Below, piece by piece: positions 1 through 8,354 of a stretch of DNA of 64,000 nt. The notes under the pieces were generated by a model. The model had not been told where the DNA came from and made no database searches. It saw nothing but the letters and a program-made list of their open reading frames with translations. A program made the position numbers and the translations under genes. This DNA is from Brucella tritici (GTDB lineage Bacteria > Pseudomonadota > Alphaproteobacteria > Rhizobiales > Rhizobiaceae). Location of the stretch: assembly GCF_902825325.1 (NCBI RefSeq), contig NZ_CADEAR010000004.1, forward strand, positions 124,001-188,000, in the 5' to 3' direction. Positions within the stretch are counted from its first letter, which is position 1. Every line of letters begins with the position of its first letter.

Positions 1-1
1 C

Positions 2-1489
2 GGACTGACCGTCACCAAAGCCGTACTGTTCGATATTGACGGAACCACCCTTGCCATTGCCCGCCGCCGCGTGGCGCAATCCTTTCCGCGCGCCCGCCAT
101 GTCGAACGCGACATGGATGAATTCTGGACTGCAACGGCGGATGCTATTGCCGAAGCCATCGCTAAAGGCGGGCGACCTGCGTCCGACATTCTGGCCATTG
201 CCACCACAGCGCATGGTGATGGCATCTATATGCTCGACAAGGATCGCCGTCCGCTTGGCGCAGGCATATTGTCTCTCGACAGCCGCGCCGTTGATGTTGC
301 GGAGCGTTGGGTCAATAGCCCCGTTGCAGAGCAGGCCATAACCATCACCGGCCAGCTTCCCCATGCATCGGCACCATCCGCCATTCTGGCATGGGTGAAG
401 GAAAACGAACCGGAACGCTTTGGCCGCATCGTGCATGTGATCGCCTGCAAGGACTGGCTGCGCTTTTGCCTGACCGGCGATGTCGGCACGGATCGCACCG
501 AAGCCTCGACCTCCTTCACCGATGTCAACACGCAGGAATATTCGAAAGAAGCGCTCGCTCTTTTCGGGCTGGATGCGCTTTGGGACGCATTACCACCCAT
601 GTCGCGTTCCGATGAAATCGTGGGTAGCGTTTCTGTCGAATGCGCACAACGTACAGGCCTCGTTGCCGGAACACCGGTTGTCGGTGGCTTGCACGATGTC
701 ACCGCTTCAGCGCTTGGCGTCGGCGGGCTTGGCATCGGGACCGTTGCCGTGGTGGCCGGGACCTATTCCATCAACGAAACATTATCTTCCGAACCGCGTG
801 TCGACAAAAGCTGGTTCTGCCGCAATGGTATTGCGCCGGGCGAATGGAACAATATGTCGATCTCGCCGGCGTCGACGGCCAATTACGACTGGTTCCTCGA
901 CAAGCTCTGCCCGGCAGAACGGCGCGAGGCAGAGGAAACAGGGCGTTCCATCCACGACATGCTGCGCCCGGAAATCGATACGGCATTGGCGAAGCCTTCG
1001 ACGGCGATGTTCCATCCCTATCTCTTCGGCTCGCCCTATGGGGCGATGGCGAGCGGTGCGTTTTTCGGTCTGCGCGGCTGGCAGGATCGGGGCGATATGC
1101 TGCGCGCAATCTGGGAAGGCATTGCCTTCAATCATCGCATCCATGTTGATCACCTGAAGGACGGGTTTGCAATCTCCGCTGCGCGCCTCACCGGCGGCGT
1201 GTCGCGTAGCCCGGCTTTCGCGCAGATGTTTGCCAATGTGCTCGGCATGCCCGTTACCGTTACGGATACGGACGAGGCCGCCGCCTGGGGGGCTGCCCTT
1301 TGCGCTGGCAAGGGCGCAGGTGTCTTTGCCAATGTCTACAGCGACCCGCGCGATCTCGACGCCATAGGCCGCACCTATGAACCGGATGCAGCGCGAAGCG
1401 CGCTTTATGAAAAGCGCTATCAGCTTTTCAAGGAGATCGCATCTGCGCTTGGGCCGGTCTGGCCAAAGATCGAAGCTCTTGCGGATTGA
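2..1489 (+). CDS. FGGY-family carbohydrate kinase, LyxK-like (5' end outside window)
   Basis: ATP-dependent kinase of the FGGY family, probably acting on a ketose or polyol in the cytoplasm. The reading frame is open from base 2 and the first visible residues (GLTVTKAVLFDIDG) are the start of the N-terminal ATPase fold, so the true start lies a few codons before the window. The GTG at 71 is internal. The C-terminal half carries the family signature around GGVSRSPAFAQMFANVLG and DEAAAWGAALCAG. Stretches such as the DMDEFW, GTPVVGGLHDV and KRYQLFKEI regions resemble E. coli L-xylulose/3-keto-gulonate kinase LyxK more than GlpK or XylB. It is followed after 13 bp by a GlpD-like dehydrogenase, the same kinase/dehydrogenase pairing as EryA/EryB for erythritol, which suggests a sugar-alcohol substrate. 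The substrate itself cannot be read from the sequence. Confidence 0.85.
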   Translation, partial: GLTVTKAVLFDIDGTTLAIARRRVAQSFPRARHVERDMDEFWTATADAIAEAIAKGGRPASDILAIATTAHGDGIYMLDKDRRPLGAGILSLDSRAVDVAERWVNSPVAEQAITITGQLPHASAPSAILAWVKENEPERFGRIVHVIACKDWLRFCLTGDVGTDRTEASTSFTDVNTQEYSKEALALFGLDALWDALPPMSRSDEIVGSVSVECAQRTGLVAGTPVVGGLHDVTASALGVGGLGIGTVAVVAGTYSINETLSSEPRVDKSWFCRNGIAPGEWNNMSISPASTANYDWFLDKLCPAERREAEETGRSIHDMLRPEIDTALAKPSTAMFHPYLFGSPYGAMASGAFFGLRGWQDRGDMLRAIWEGIAFNHRIHVDHLKDGFAISAARLTGGVSRSPAFAQMFANVLGMPVTVTDTDEAAAWGAALCAGKGAGVFANVYSDPRDLDAIGRTYEPDAARSALYEKRYQLFKEIASALGPVWPKIEALAD

Positions 1490-1502
1490 AGGACAAGGCG
1501 CG

Positions 1503-3257
1503 ATGCGCCACAGACATAAAGACAGTAAGATGAATGACTTCGCAGGCAAGGCCGGAATGAAAAGCCGCATCGGACAACTGGAAGCCGAGGGCGTGGATGT
1601 GCTCATCCTTGGCGCTGGTGTCAACGGAGCGGGCCTCTATCGCGATCTTTGCGAGCAGGGCGTGAGCTGTCTCATCGTCGACAAGGCGGATTTCGGTTCA
1701 GGCACAAGTGCTGCGCCGTCGCGGCTTATCCATGGCGGCCTCAAATATCTGGAAACCGGTGAGTTCGGGCTTGTGGCCCAGTCCACACTGGAACGTAATC
1801 TGCTTTTGAAAAATGCGCCGCACAATGTCGAGCCGCTGCCGACTTTCATTCCTGTCTTCTCATGGACCAAGGGTATTACGGCGGCGTTGCGTACCCTATT
1901 TGGCTCGACGACCGCGCCGCGCAGCCGTGGCGCCGCGCTGATCAAGATCGGTCTGGCGCTTTACGATTATTTTGGTGCGCGCGAGCGCGTTATGCCGCGT
2001 CACCGTTTTCTGCTGAAGGAGGCGGCGACGAAGGAAATGCCCTATATCACGCCCGCAATCGTGGCGGGCGGCATCTATCATGATGCGAAGGTCAGCCAGC
2101 CGGAACGTCTGGTCTATGAACTTGTCAGCGACGGACTGCACGCCAATTCGAAAAGCGCTGCCGCCAATTTCACGACGCTGGTTTCCGCCGAGAACGGCCT
2201 TATCGGCTTTGAAGGGCCGGGTGGTGTGAAATTCGCGGTCAGGCCGAAGCTGGTCATCAACGCGGCTGGGCCATGGATCGACCGGGTCAATGCTGCGCTT
2301 GGCAAGCCGACCAAGATGATCGGCGGCACCAAGGGCTCGCATATTCTTGTCGATCACCCCGAACTGGTGAAGAGCCTGAACGGACGAATGATCTATTTCG
2401 AGGCGGATGACGGACGCATCTGCCTTGTCTACGACTATCACGGTCTGGCGCTGGTGGGTTCCACCGATATTCCATCGGACGATCCCGACAATGTGCGCTG
2501 CGACGATCCTGAAACCGACTATTTCATCGACAGCCTGCGTTCGCTGCTGCCGAAGCTCAAATTCGACCGCAGCCAAATCGTCTACACTTATAGCGGCATT
2601 CGTCCGCTTCCGGCTTCCAATGCTTCCGAACCGGGTTTGATCAGTCGCGATCATTCCGCGCCCGTCATCGAGCCGGATAACGAACGGCCATTCGCGATCA
2701 TTTCGCTTGTTGGCGGCAAGTGGACCACATTCCGCGGCTTTGCCGAGGAAGTGGCCGACAAGGTTCTGGGCCGGTTCGACAAGACGCGGCAGGTTTCAAC
2801 GCGCAACCTCCCTATAGGCGGCGGCAGGGACTATCCGTCCGATGATCGCGCCCGCAAGGCTTGGGTGACGAAATATGCCACCGAAACAAAGTTGTCCGCC
2901 GCACGGGTTGAGACATTGTTGAAGCGCTATGGCAGCACGGCCCTGCCGATCCTCCGAGAGGAAGCAGAAGTAACGGTCGCGATGCTGCCTGAAACCGACA
3001 CGGTCAGCGCGACGGAAATCGCATGGATCGCACGCAACGAGCTTGTCGTGCATCTGGCGGACGTCGTTTTGCGGCGCACCACACTTGCAATCGACGGGGC
3101 GCTGACGACCGGCAATCTTGCTGCAATCGCCGATATTCTGGCGCGGGAGCTTGGCTGGGACGATGCGCGCAAGGCGCAGGAAATCGAAGCGGTCAACACA
3201 GAGCTTGAGAAACGGCATAACGTGATTTTGCAGCGGGACCCCGCCAAAAGGCGCTGA
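1503..3257 (+). CDS. FAD-dependent glycerol-3-phosphate dehydrogenase family protein (GlpD/EryB-like)
   Basis: Membrane-associated flavoprotein of the GlpD/DAO family that oxidises glycerol-3-phosphate or a related polyol phosphate and passes electrons to quinone. The dinucleotide motif GAGVNG lies at residues 37-42, the substrate-binding DAO domain fills the middle, and the usual C-terminal GlpD domain spans roughly 430-584. I chose ATG 1503 because an AAGGA box sits 9 bases upstream; ATG 1530 is a weaker alternative. The kinase upstream ends 13 bp earlier, so the two are probably co-transcribed and act in sequence (phosphorylation, then oxidation). By context it could be an erythritol- or other polyol-phosphate dehydrogenase instead of the housekeeping GlpD. 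Confidence 0.87.
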   Translation: MRHRHKDSKMNDFAGKAGMKSRIGQLEAEGVDVLILGAGVNGAGLYRDLCEQGVSCLIVDKADFGSGTSAAPSRLIHGGLKYLETGEFGLVAQSTLERNLLLKNAPHNVEPLPTFIPVFSWTKGITAALRTLFGSTTAPRSRGAALIKIGLALYDYFGARERVMPRHRFLLKEAATKEMPYITPAIVAGGIYHDAKVSQPERLVYELVSDGLHANSKSAAANFTTLVSAENGLIGFEGPGGVKFAVRPKLVINAAGPWIDRVNAALGKPTKMIGGTKGSHILVDHPELVKSLNGRMIYFEADDGRICLVYDYHGLALVGSTDIPSDDPDNVRCDDPETDYFIDSLRSLLPKLKFDRSQIVYTYSGIRPLPASNASEPGLISRDHSAPVIEPDNERPFAIISLVGGKWTTFRGFAEEVADKVLGRFDKTRQVSTRNLPIGGGRDYPSDDRARKAWVTKYATETKLSAARVETLLKRYGSTALPILREEAEVTVAMLPETDTVSATEIAWIARNELVVHLADVVLRRTTLAIDGALTTGNLAAIADILARELGWDDARKAQEIEAVNTELEKRHNVILQRDPAKRR

Positions 3258-3310
3258 ACAGTCCGTGAAGTTGATCTATGTTGCGTTGTGAACAGGAAAG
3301 GAAACGCCTC

Positions 3311-3712
3311 ATGGATATCAAGCGCAACGGAACTGATCCTTCGGGGAAAGGCCCTGCCGACTGGTTTACCGGCACTGTCCGTATCGATCCGCTGTTTTCT
3401 CCCAATAATGTCCGGCGGGCTGCGGCTGCGACCGTGACGTTTGAGCCCGGCGCACGCACTGCATGGCACACGCATCCGCTTGGCCAGACCTTGATCGTGA
3501 CCGCCGGGCTTGGCCTTGTGCAGCGCGAAGGCGGACCGATTGAGGAAATCCGGCCCGGCGATGTGGTCTGGTTCGAACCGGGCGAGAAGCACTGGCACGG
3601 CGCATCCGCGAGCAATGCCATGACCCATATAGCCATTCAGGAACAGCTCGACGGCAAAGTCGTCGACTGGATGGAGCATGTCAGCGACGTGCAATATGGC
3701 GGTGGCAAATAA
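3311..3712 (+). CDS. Small cupin-domain protein
   Basis: 133-residue single-domain cupin. Metal-binding residues are visible as H53, H55 and Q59 in the first cupin motif (WHTHPLGQT) and H94/H96 in the second (PGEKHWHG). Proteins of this size and pattern are often annotated as (R)-mandelonitrile lyase-like or carboxymuconolactone decarboxylase-associated cupins, but the reaction here is unknown. The start at 3311 is supported by a purine-rich AGGAAAGGAAA box. It lies 53 bp after the GlpD-like gene in the same direction and may belong to that operon, perhaps as an isomerase of the sugar product. That role is inference only. Confidence 0.75.
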   Translation: MDIKRNGTDPSGKGPADWFTGTVRIDPLFSPNNVRRAAAATVTFEPGARTAWHTHPLGQTLIVTAGLGLVQREGGPIEEIRPGDVVWFEPGEKHWHGASASNAMTHIAIQEQLDGKVVDWMEHVSDVQYGGGK

Positions 3713-3723
3713 ATTTCGCCCCG

Positions 3724-3806
3724 GTTTTGCGCAGCTTTCAGAAATCGACCCGACTGATCAATGGTCAAAGGTTGCGCAAAACGCAAAGATGATTGCGTAT
3801 ATTGCG
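3724..3806 (+). promoter_or_regulatory. Candidate operator region for the carnitine regulator upstream of the binding-protein gene
   Basis: Inverted repeat GTTTTGCGCA (3724-3733) / TGCGCAAAAC (3773-3782), perfect over 10 bp with a 39-bp spacer. TTGCG also recurs at 3772, 3793 and 3802; the first two are exactly 21 bp apart, the usual spacing of AraC-family half-sites. The region lies directly upstream of a gene that a CdhR-like AraC activator would be expected to control. Assignment to that regulator is inference. Confidence 0.4.
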
Positions 3807-3867
3807 AACAGGCGTTTCCTGTTTCCCCTATCATGTTGCTCTCAATAAAAACAAAGGGGAGAAGATA

Positions 3868-4803
3868 ATGAAACGCATCGTTCTTTTGCTTGCAGCAAGC
3901 GTCGCCAGCCTTGCCAGCGTGCAGGCGCATGCCGCTGAAGGCGCAAACTGCAAGGCACCCAAATTCTCCGATGTCGGCTGGACCGACATTACTGCGACGA
4001 CAGCACTCGCTTCTTTGCTGCTTGAGAAAGCCGGGTATGAGCCGCAGACAACCATTCTTTCCGTGCCGGTCACCTTCCAGTCTCTGGAAAATGGACAGAT
4101 CGATATTTTCCTCGGCAACTGGATGCCGCTTCAGGAAGAAGCGCGCAAACCCTATATCGAAGGAAAGAAGGTCGAGCAGGCTGGCGTCAATCTCGAAGGC
4201 GCCAAGATTGGTCTTGCAGCAACAGGCAAGGATCTCGGCATCAAGAACTACGCTGATATCGCGAAGTTCAAGGATCAGCTTGGCGGCAAGATCTACGGTA
4301 TTGAGGCTGGCAGCAGCGCCAACGCCACGATCCAGTCGATGGTCGAGAAGGACAAGTTTGGCCTGAAGGATTTCCAGCTCGCGGAATCGAGCGAGCAGGC
4401 CATGCTTTCGCAGGTTCAAAACGCGGTGCGCAAGGATGAGCCCGTTGTGTTTTTCGCGTGGACGCCGCATCCGATGAATATTCGCTATAAGCTCACCTAT
4501 CTGGAAAATGGCGAAAACCTGTTCGGACCGGATGACGGTGCCGCGACCGTCGAAACATTGACCCGCAAGGGCTATGCAGCGGATTGCCCCAATGTCTCGC
4601 GCTTTCTGTCGAACCTGAAGTTCAGCACGGAGATGGAAAGCACGATGATGAACATGATCCTGAACGACAGCATAGAAGCCAAGGACGCCGTGACGAAATG
4701 GATCAAGGACAACCCGGCGCAGCTTGATGCGTGGCTTGACGGCGTGACCACTTTCGACGGCAAGCCCGCGCTCGCAGAGGTGAAGTCGGGGCTTGATCTG
4801 TAA
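3868..4803 (+). CDS. Quaternary-amine (carnitine/choline) ABC transporter substrate-binding protein, ChoX/CaiX-like
   Basis: 311-residue periplasmic binding protein of the OpuAC/ProX type. Signal peptide residues 1-22 end at AHA-A. Three tryptophans, W38 (DVGWTD), W85 (GNWMPL) and W198 (FFAWTP), fall at the spacing of the aromatic cage that holds the trimethylammonium group in ChoX. The tyrosine expected as fourth wall of that cage (near residue 114) is not there, which may mean a ligand other than choline. ATG 3868 is preceded by AGGGGAGAAG. No permease or ATPase gene lies next to it, so it must share a transporter encoded elsewhere, as CaiX does in Pseudomonas. The adjoining genes make carnitine the likeliest ligand. 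Confidence 0.82.
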   Translation: MKRIVLLLAASVASLASVQAHAAEGANCKAPKFSDVGWTDITATTALASLLLEKAGYEPQTTILSVPVTFQSLENGQIDIFLGNWMPLQEEARKPYIEGKKVEQAGVNLEGAKIGLAATGKDLGIKNYADIAKFKDQLGGKIYGIEAGSSANATIQSMVEKDKFGLKDFQLAESSEQAMLSQVQNAVRKDEPVVFFAWTPHPMNIRYKLTYLENGENLFGPDDGAATVETLTRKGYAADCPNVSRFLSNLKFSTEMESTMMNMILNDSIEAKDAVTKWIKDNPAQLDAWLDGVTTFDGKPALAEVKSGLDL

Positions 4804-4815
4804 GAAACCCGTCCG

Positions 4816-5769
4816 CTATTGCCGCAGCTTGCTCGGCGATTGACCGAAATGTCGCTTGAAGGCGCGCGACAGCGAACTGATCGACGAAAAGCCGGTCTGT
4901 TCCGCTGTATCCGCCATGGAGAGATGCGTATCGAGGATCAGCCGCCGGGCCGCTTTCAGCCGAAGCGACAGGTAGTAATTGCCCGGTGACTGCCCGATCA
5001 CATTGGCGAACAGCAATTCAAGGCTGCGCGTTGAAAGCCCAAGTCTTCGGGCTATGCTCGACACGGGGATCGGGCGGTCGATATGGGTTTCCATGATTTT
5101 TATGGCATCTGCCAGTCGTGGTTCGCGGTTAAGCAAACGGCCAAGGGATACCAGCGGCTGCGCATCGGAAGCCTGTTTCACCTCGTCGTAGATGTAGAGG
5201 CTCGCCACATCCAGCGCGATGGAATAGCCGTGGCGGGCGCGAATGAGCGCCAGCATCATGTCAAGCGCCGGTGCCGCGCCTCCGGTTGTCAGAAAAGCTC
5301 CATCCCGCACCCAACGATCCGATTGCATTTCGACTTCCGGGAAGCGCTGCGAGAATGCTTCCATGTCTTCCCAGTGCGTTGTTGTCTTACGTCCGTTCAG
5401 CAATCCTGCCTTTGCCAGCACCCATGACCCGGCTTCCACACCCACGACGAGTTTCGATTGCTTGGCCGCCTGGCGCAGCATGGCGAGAAGCTTCGGCGTC
5501 GCATGTTCCAGCGCGTGAAAAGCGCTGACGATAATAAGAATATCCTGCGCGCCAGCCTCGAAACGGCCATTGGCCGCAACTTTGAGGCCGCTGGATGTGA
5601 CGGGATCGCTGCCATCCGGCGACACCACCCGCCAGCGATAAAGCGAGCGGCCCGTCACGCGGTTGGCGCCGCGCATGGGGTCCAGCGTTGCAGCCAATGA
5701 CATAAGCGAACAATCCGGCAGGACCAGCAAGGTAACGCTCAGTTCTTCGTCGGAGGGCTCAAAGATCAT
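4816..5769 (-). CDS. cdhR: GlxA/AraC-family transcriptional regulator, CdhR-like
   Basis: 317-residue regulator with an N-terminal DJ-1/PfpI-like (class I glutamine amidotransferase fold) domain, about residues 8-185, and a C-terminal AraC double helix-turn-helix, about 215-317 (RRLGLSTRSLELLF... TGFSSISSLSRAFKRHFGQSPSKLR). This architecture is that of GbdR and CdhR, activators of betaine and carnitine catabolism in pseudomonads. It converges on the binding-protein gene (12-bp gap) and is divergent from the BKACE gene, sharing a 91-bp promoter region. The gene order matches cdhR-caiX-cdhCAB of Pseudomonas aeruginosa in content, so CdhR is the most economical name. A GbdR-like function cannot be excluded. 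Confidence 0.75.
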   Translation of the reverse strand: MIFEPSDEELSVTLLVLPDCSLMSLAATLDPMRGANRVTGRSLYRWRVVSPDGSDPVTSSGLKVAANGRFEAGAQDILIIVSAFHALEHATPKLLAMLRQAAKQSKLVVGVEAGSWVLAKAGLLNGRKTTTHWEDMEAFSQRFPEVEMQSDRWVRDGAFLTTGGAAPALDMMLALIRARHGYSIALDVASLYIYDEVKQASDAQPLVSLGRLLNREPRLADAIKIMETHIDRPIPVSSIARRLGLSTRSLELLFANVIGQSPGNYYLSLRLKAARRLILDTHLSMADTAEQTGFSSISSLSRAFKRHFGQSPSKLRQ

Positions 5770-5860
5770 ACGTTTCGCTCTTCGCCAAATAGATTTCGTA
5801 AAATGATAATCCCGGCATTTCGTGACCTGTCAAGCTCGGCGAAAATTGAGGGAAACGATC

Positions 5861-6766
5861 ATGCCTTTAAAGCCCGCCCGCGAAATATTCATCACCGCCG
5901 CCGTCACCGGTGCCGGAGCCACCACGCACCGCTCGAACAAGGTGCCGATCACGCCGCGCCAGATCGCGGATGCGGCCATTGAGAGTGCCGAAGCGGGTGC
6001 CGCTGTCGCGCATATTCATGTGCGCGATCCGGAAACGGGTGAACCATCGCGCAAGCTGGAGCTTTTCCGCGAGGTTGTGGACCACATCCGGGCGTCCGGT
6101 GTCGATATCGTGCTGAATCTGACGGCAGGTGTCGGCGGCGATCTGGTCTTTGGGTCGGCAGAAGCGCCGCTGCCGCCCGATGCCGCCAAGACCGATATGG
6201 CGGGCGCAACGGAACGGCTTGCCCATGTCGCTGAACTCTTGCCGGAAATCTGCACGCTGGATTGCGGCACGATGAATTTCGGTGAAGGCGATTATGTGAT
6301 GACCAACACGCCCGCCATGCTCAGGGAAATGGCCGGGCAGATACAGCGGCTTGGCGTGCGCCCGGAGATCGAGATTTTCGACACCGGCCATCTGCCGCTC
6401 GCCCAATGGTTGCAACAGCAGGGCCTGCTTGATGACCCGGTTCTGGTGCAGCTGTGCATGGGTATTCCATGGGGCGCGCCGGACGATCTGGCGACGCTGG
6501 TATCCATCCTCCACAACCTGCCGGATAACTGGATTTTCTCGGCGTTCTCCATTGGCCGTAATCAGTTGCCTTATGCGGCCCTTGCCGTGCTGGCGGGTGG
6601 CAATATCCGTGTGGGTCTCGAAGACAATATCTGGCTCGACAAGGGCGTTCTGGCGTCGAATGGCGATCTGGTCGAACGGGCCAAAGCCATCGCCGTCAAT
6701 ATGGGAACGAAGGTTCTGACGCCTGCTGAAGTCCGCGAAAAACTCAAGCTTACAAAGCGTTGGTGA
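5861..6766 (+). CDS. cdhB: BKACE (DUF849) beta-keto acid cleavage enzyme, probable dehydrocarnitine:acetyl-CoA lyase
   Basis: 301-residue Zn-dependent enzyme of the 3-keto-5-aminohexanoate cleavage (BKACE) family. The N-terminal ITAAVTGA strand and the metal-binding HIHVRD motif (H51, H53) are typical. In the carnitine pathway known from Pseudomonas and Sinorhizobium this enzyme splits 3-dehydrocarnitine with acetyl-CoA into betainyl-CoA and acetoacetate. ATG 5861 follows GAGGGAAAC. The stop at 6764-6766 is five bases before the ATG of the carnitine dehydrogenase fusion, so the two are translationally close and co-transcribed. Substrate assignment rests on this neighbour, because BKACE proteins accept many keto acids. 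Confidence 0.85.
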   Translation: MPLKPAREIFITAAVTGAGATTHRSNKVPITPRQIADAAIESAEAGAAVAHIHVRDPETGEPSRKLELFREVVDHIRASGVDIVLNLTAGVGGDLVFGSAEAPLPPDAAKTDMAGATERLAHVAELLPEICTLDCGTMNFGEGDYVMTNTPAMLREMAGQIQRLGVRPEIEIFDTGHLPLAQWLQQQGLLDDPVLVQLCMGIPWGAPDDLATLVSILHNLPDNWIFSAFSIGRNQLPYAALAVLAGGNIRVGLEDNIWLDKGVLASNGDLVERAKAIAVNMGTKVLTPAEVREKLKLTKRW

Positions 6767-6771
6767 AATCC

Positions 6772-8250
6772 ATGAATAGCCATTCTCCCAAGATTGCCTG
6801 CATTGGCAGCGGTGTCATCGGCAGCGGCTGGGCCGCACGCTTTCTGCTGAACGGTTTCGACGTTGCTGTTTACGATCCGTCGCCCGATGCAAAGGCGACG
6901 ACCGAACACATTCTCGATAATGCGCGCAAGGCGCTGGCAGCGCTGACCACTGTGCGTCTTCCGCAGGAGGGGCAATTGTCGTTTTCCTCTTCGCTGGCGG
7001 AGGCGGTGGCAGGCGCGGTGCTTGTTCAGGAAAGCGTGCCCGAGCGTCTCGACCTGAAACTTGCCGTTCTGGCGGAGATTGAAGCCGCTTGTGCAGACGA
7101 TGCACTGATCGCCTCGTCCACCTCCGGTTTTCTTCCAAGCAAGTTGCAGGCTGGGTTACGGCATCCGGAGCGCCTCTTGATCGCGCATCCCTACAATCCC
7201 GTTTACCTGTTGCCGCTGGTTGAACTGGTGCCGGGAGGCAAGACTTCCGTATCGACAATCGAAAGTGCGTCCGCGCTCTACCGCCAGACCGGAATGGAGC
7301 CGGTCGTGCTCGAAAAGGAGATCGATGCTTTCGTGGGGGACCGCCTGCTGGAAGCGCTGTGGCGCGAGGCATTGTGGCTCGTGCGTGACGGTATCGCCAC
7401 GGTCGAGCAGATCGACAATATCATCCGCTATTCGTTCGGGCTTCGCTGGGCGCAGATGGGGCTGTTCCAGACCTATCGCATTGCCGGTGGTCCGGCAGGC
7501 ATGCGGCACTTCCTGGCCCAGTTCGGGCCTGCGTTGCAATGGCCATGGACGAAGCTGACAGATGTGCCCGATCTCGATGACAGCCTCATCAACCGCATCG
7601 CGGACCAGTCGGACGCGCAAAATGAAGGGCTTTCAATTCGCGATCTGGAGCGGATTCGTGACGAAAATCTGGTCGCGATCATTCGCGCTCTGGCGCATCA
7701 GCAAAATGGCAAGGGTTGGGGCGCAGGCGCGCTTCTCAACGCCTATACAGCACGGCTCGATGCGGCTGCGGGTTCTTCCAAGGCAGGTTCCGGTCCATTG
7801 CGCCTACTGGATGCGCGCGTCATCCCGGAATGGATCGACTATAACGGACATATGACCGAGCATCGTTATCTTGATGTATTTGGCCAGACGACGGACAGGT
7901 TTCTGGCGCATATCGGTGTGGACGAAGCCTATCTGAAATCCGGTCACAGCTACTACACGGTCGAAACCCATATCATGCATCGCGGCGAGGCCAAGGCAGG
8001 CGATGCGCTGCATGTCGAAACGCAGTTGCTCTCCTTCGACGAGAAGCGCGCACATGTCTTTCACAGCCTCCGGCGTGGCGATACGGAGATTGCCAGCGCC
8101 GAGCAGATGTTGCTTCATGTCGACAGCAAGGCGGGCAAGGCGGTCGCTGCGAAGACCGAAATTCTGGCCGTATTGGAGGGGCTTTCTCACACACACCGCG
8201 AGATGCCGACACCGATTGCTGTCGGTCGGCATGTTGGAAGACGAGGCTGA
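6772..8250 (+). CDS. L-carnitine 3-dehydrogenase fused to a thioesterase
   Basis: 492-residue bifunctional enzyme. Residues 1-320 are a 3-hydroxyacyl-CoA dehydrogenase-type domain with the NAD motif GSGVIG (12-17) and the catalytic-region HPYNPVYLLP stretch. Residues about 344-492 are a hot-dog thioesterase (WIDYNGHMTEHRYLDVFG). In Pseudomonas the two activities are separate proteins, CdhA and CdhC; in rhizobia a fusion is known. The product would oxidise carnitine to dehydrocarnitine and hydrolyse betainyl-CoA to glycine betaine, so with the BKACE enzyme upstream all three steps are covered. I prefer ATG 6772 to an in-frame TTG at 6760 that would overlap the previous stop. Confidence 0.9.
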   Translation: MNSHSPKIACIGSGVIGSGWAARFLLNGFDVAVYDPSPDAKATTEHILDNARKALAALTTVRLPQEGQLSFSSSLAEAVAGAVLVQESVPERLDLKLAVLAEIEAACADDALIASSTSGFLPSKLQAGLRHPERLLIAHPYNPVYLLPLVELVPGGKTSVSTIESASALYRQTGMEPVVLEKEIDAFVGDRLLEALWREALWLVRDGIATVEQIDNIIRYSFGLRWAQMGLFQTYRIAGGPAGMRHFLAQFGPALQWPWTKLTDVPDLDDSLINRIADQSDAQNEGLSIRDLERIRDENLVAIIRALAHQQNGKGWGAGALLNAYTARLDAAAGSSKAGSGPLRLLDARVIPEWIDYNGHMTEHRYLDVFGQTTDRFLAHIGVDEAYLKSGHSYYTVETHIMHRGEAKAGDALHVETQLLSFDEKRAHVFHSLRRGDTEIASAEQMLLHVDSKAGKAVAAKTEILAVLEGLSHTHREMPTPIAVGRHVGRRG

Positions 8251-8319
8251 ACGACGTCTATAATTTTCAGTAGGATCCAAGGTGCTGATCCAAGATCGGC
8301 GCTTTGGGTTCTGTTATGC

Positions 8320-8354
8320 TTGACATTTAATCAATCGATTGATTAAATCATGAT
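8320..8354 (+). promoter_or_regulatory. tetR promoter with embedded 24-bp palindromic operator
   Basis: A consensus -35 TTGACA at 8320-8325 is followed by a 17-bp spacer and a -10 TTAAAT at 8343-8348. A perfect palindrome with 12-bp arms (ATTTAATCAATC and its complement, 8325-8348) fills the spacer and the -10. Repressor binding there would block RNA polymerase. The predicted transcript start is at or within a base or two of the ATG at 8355, leaving no room for a ribosome binding site. Confidence 0.75.

Noticed and set aside
71..76. GTG at 71 as start of the first kinase
   Set aside because: The frame is open upstream and encodes the conserved N-terminal ATPase strand, so the gene begins outside the window.
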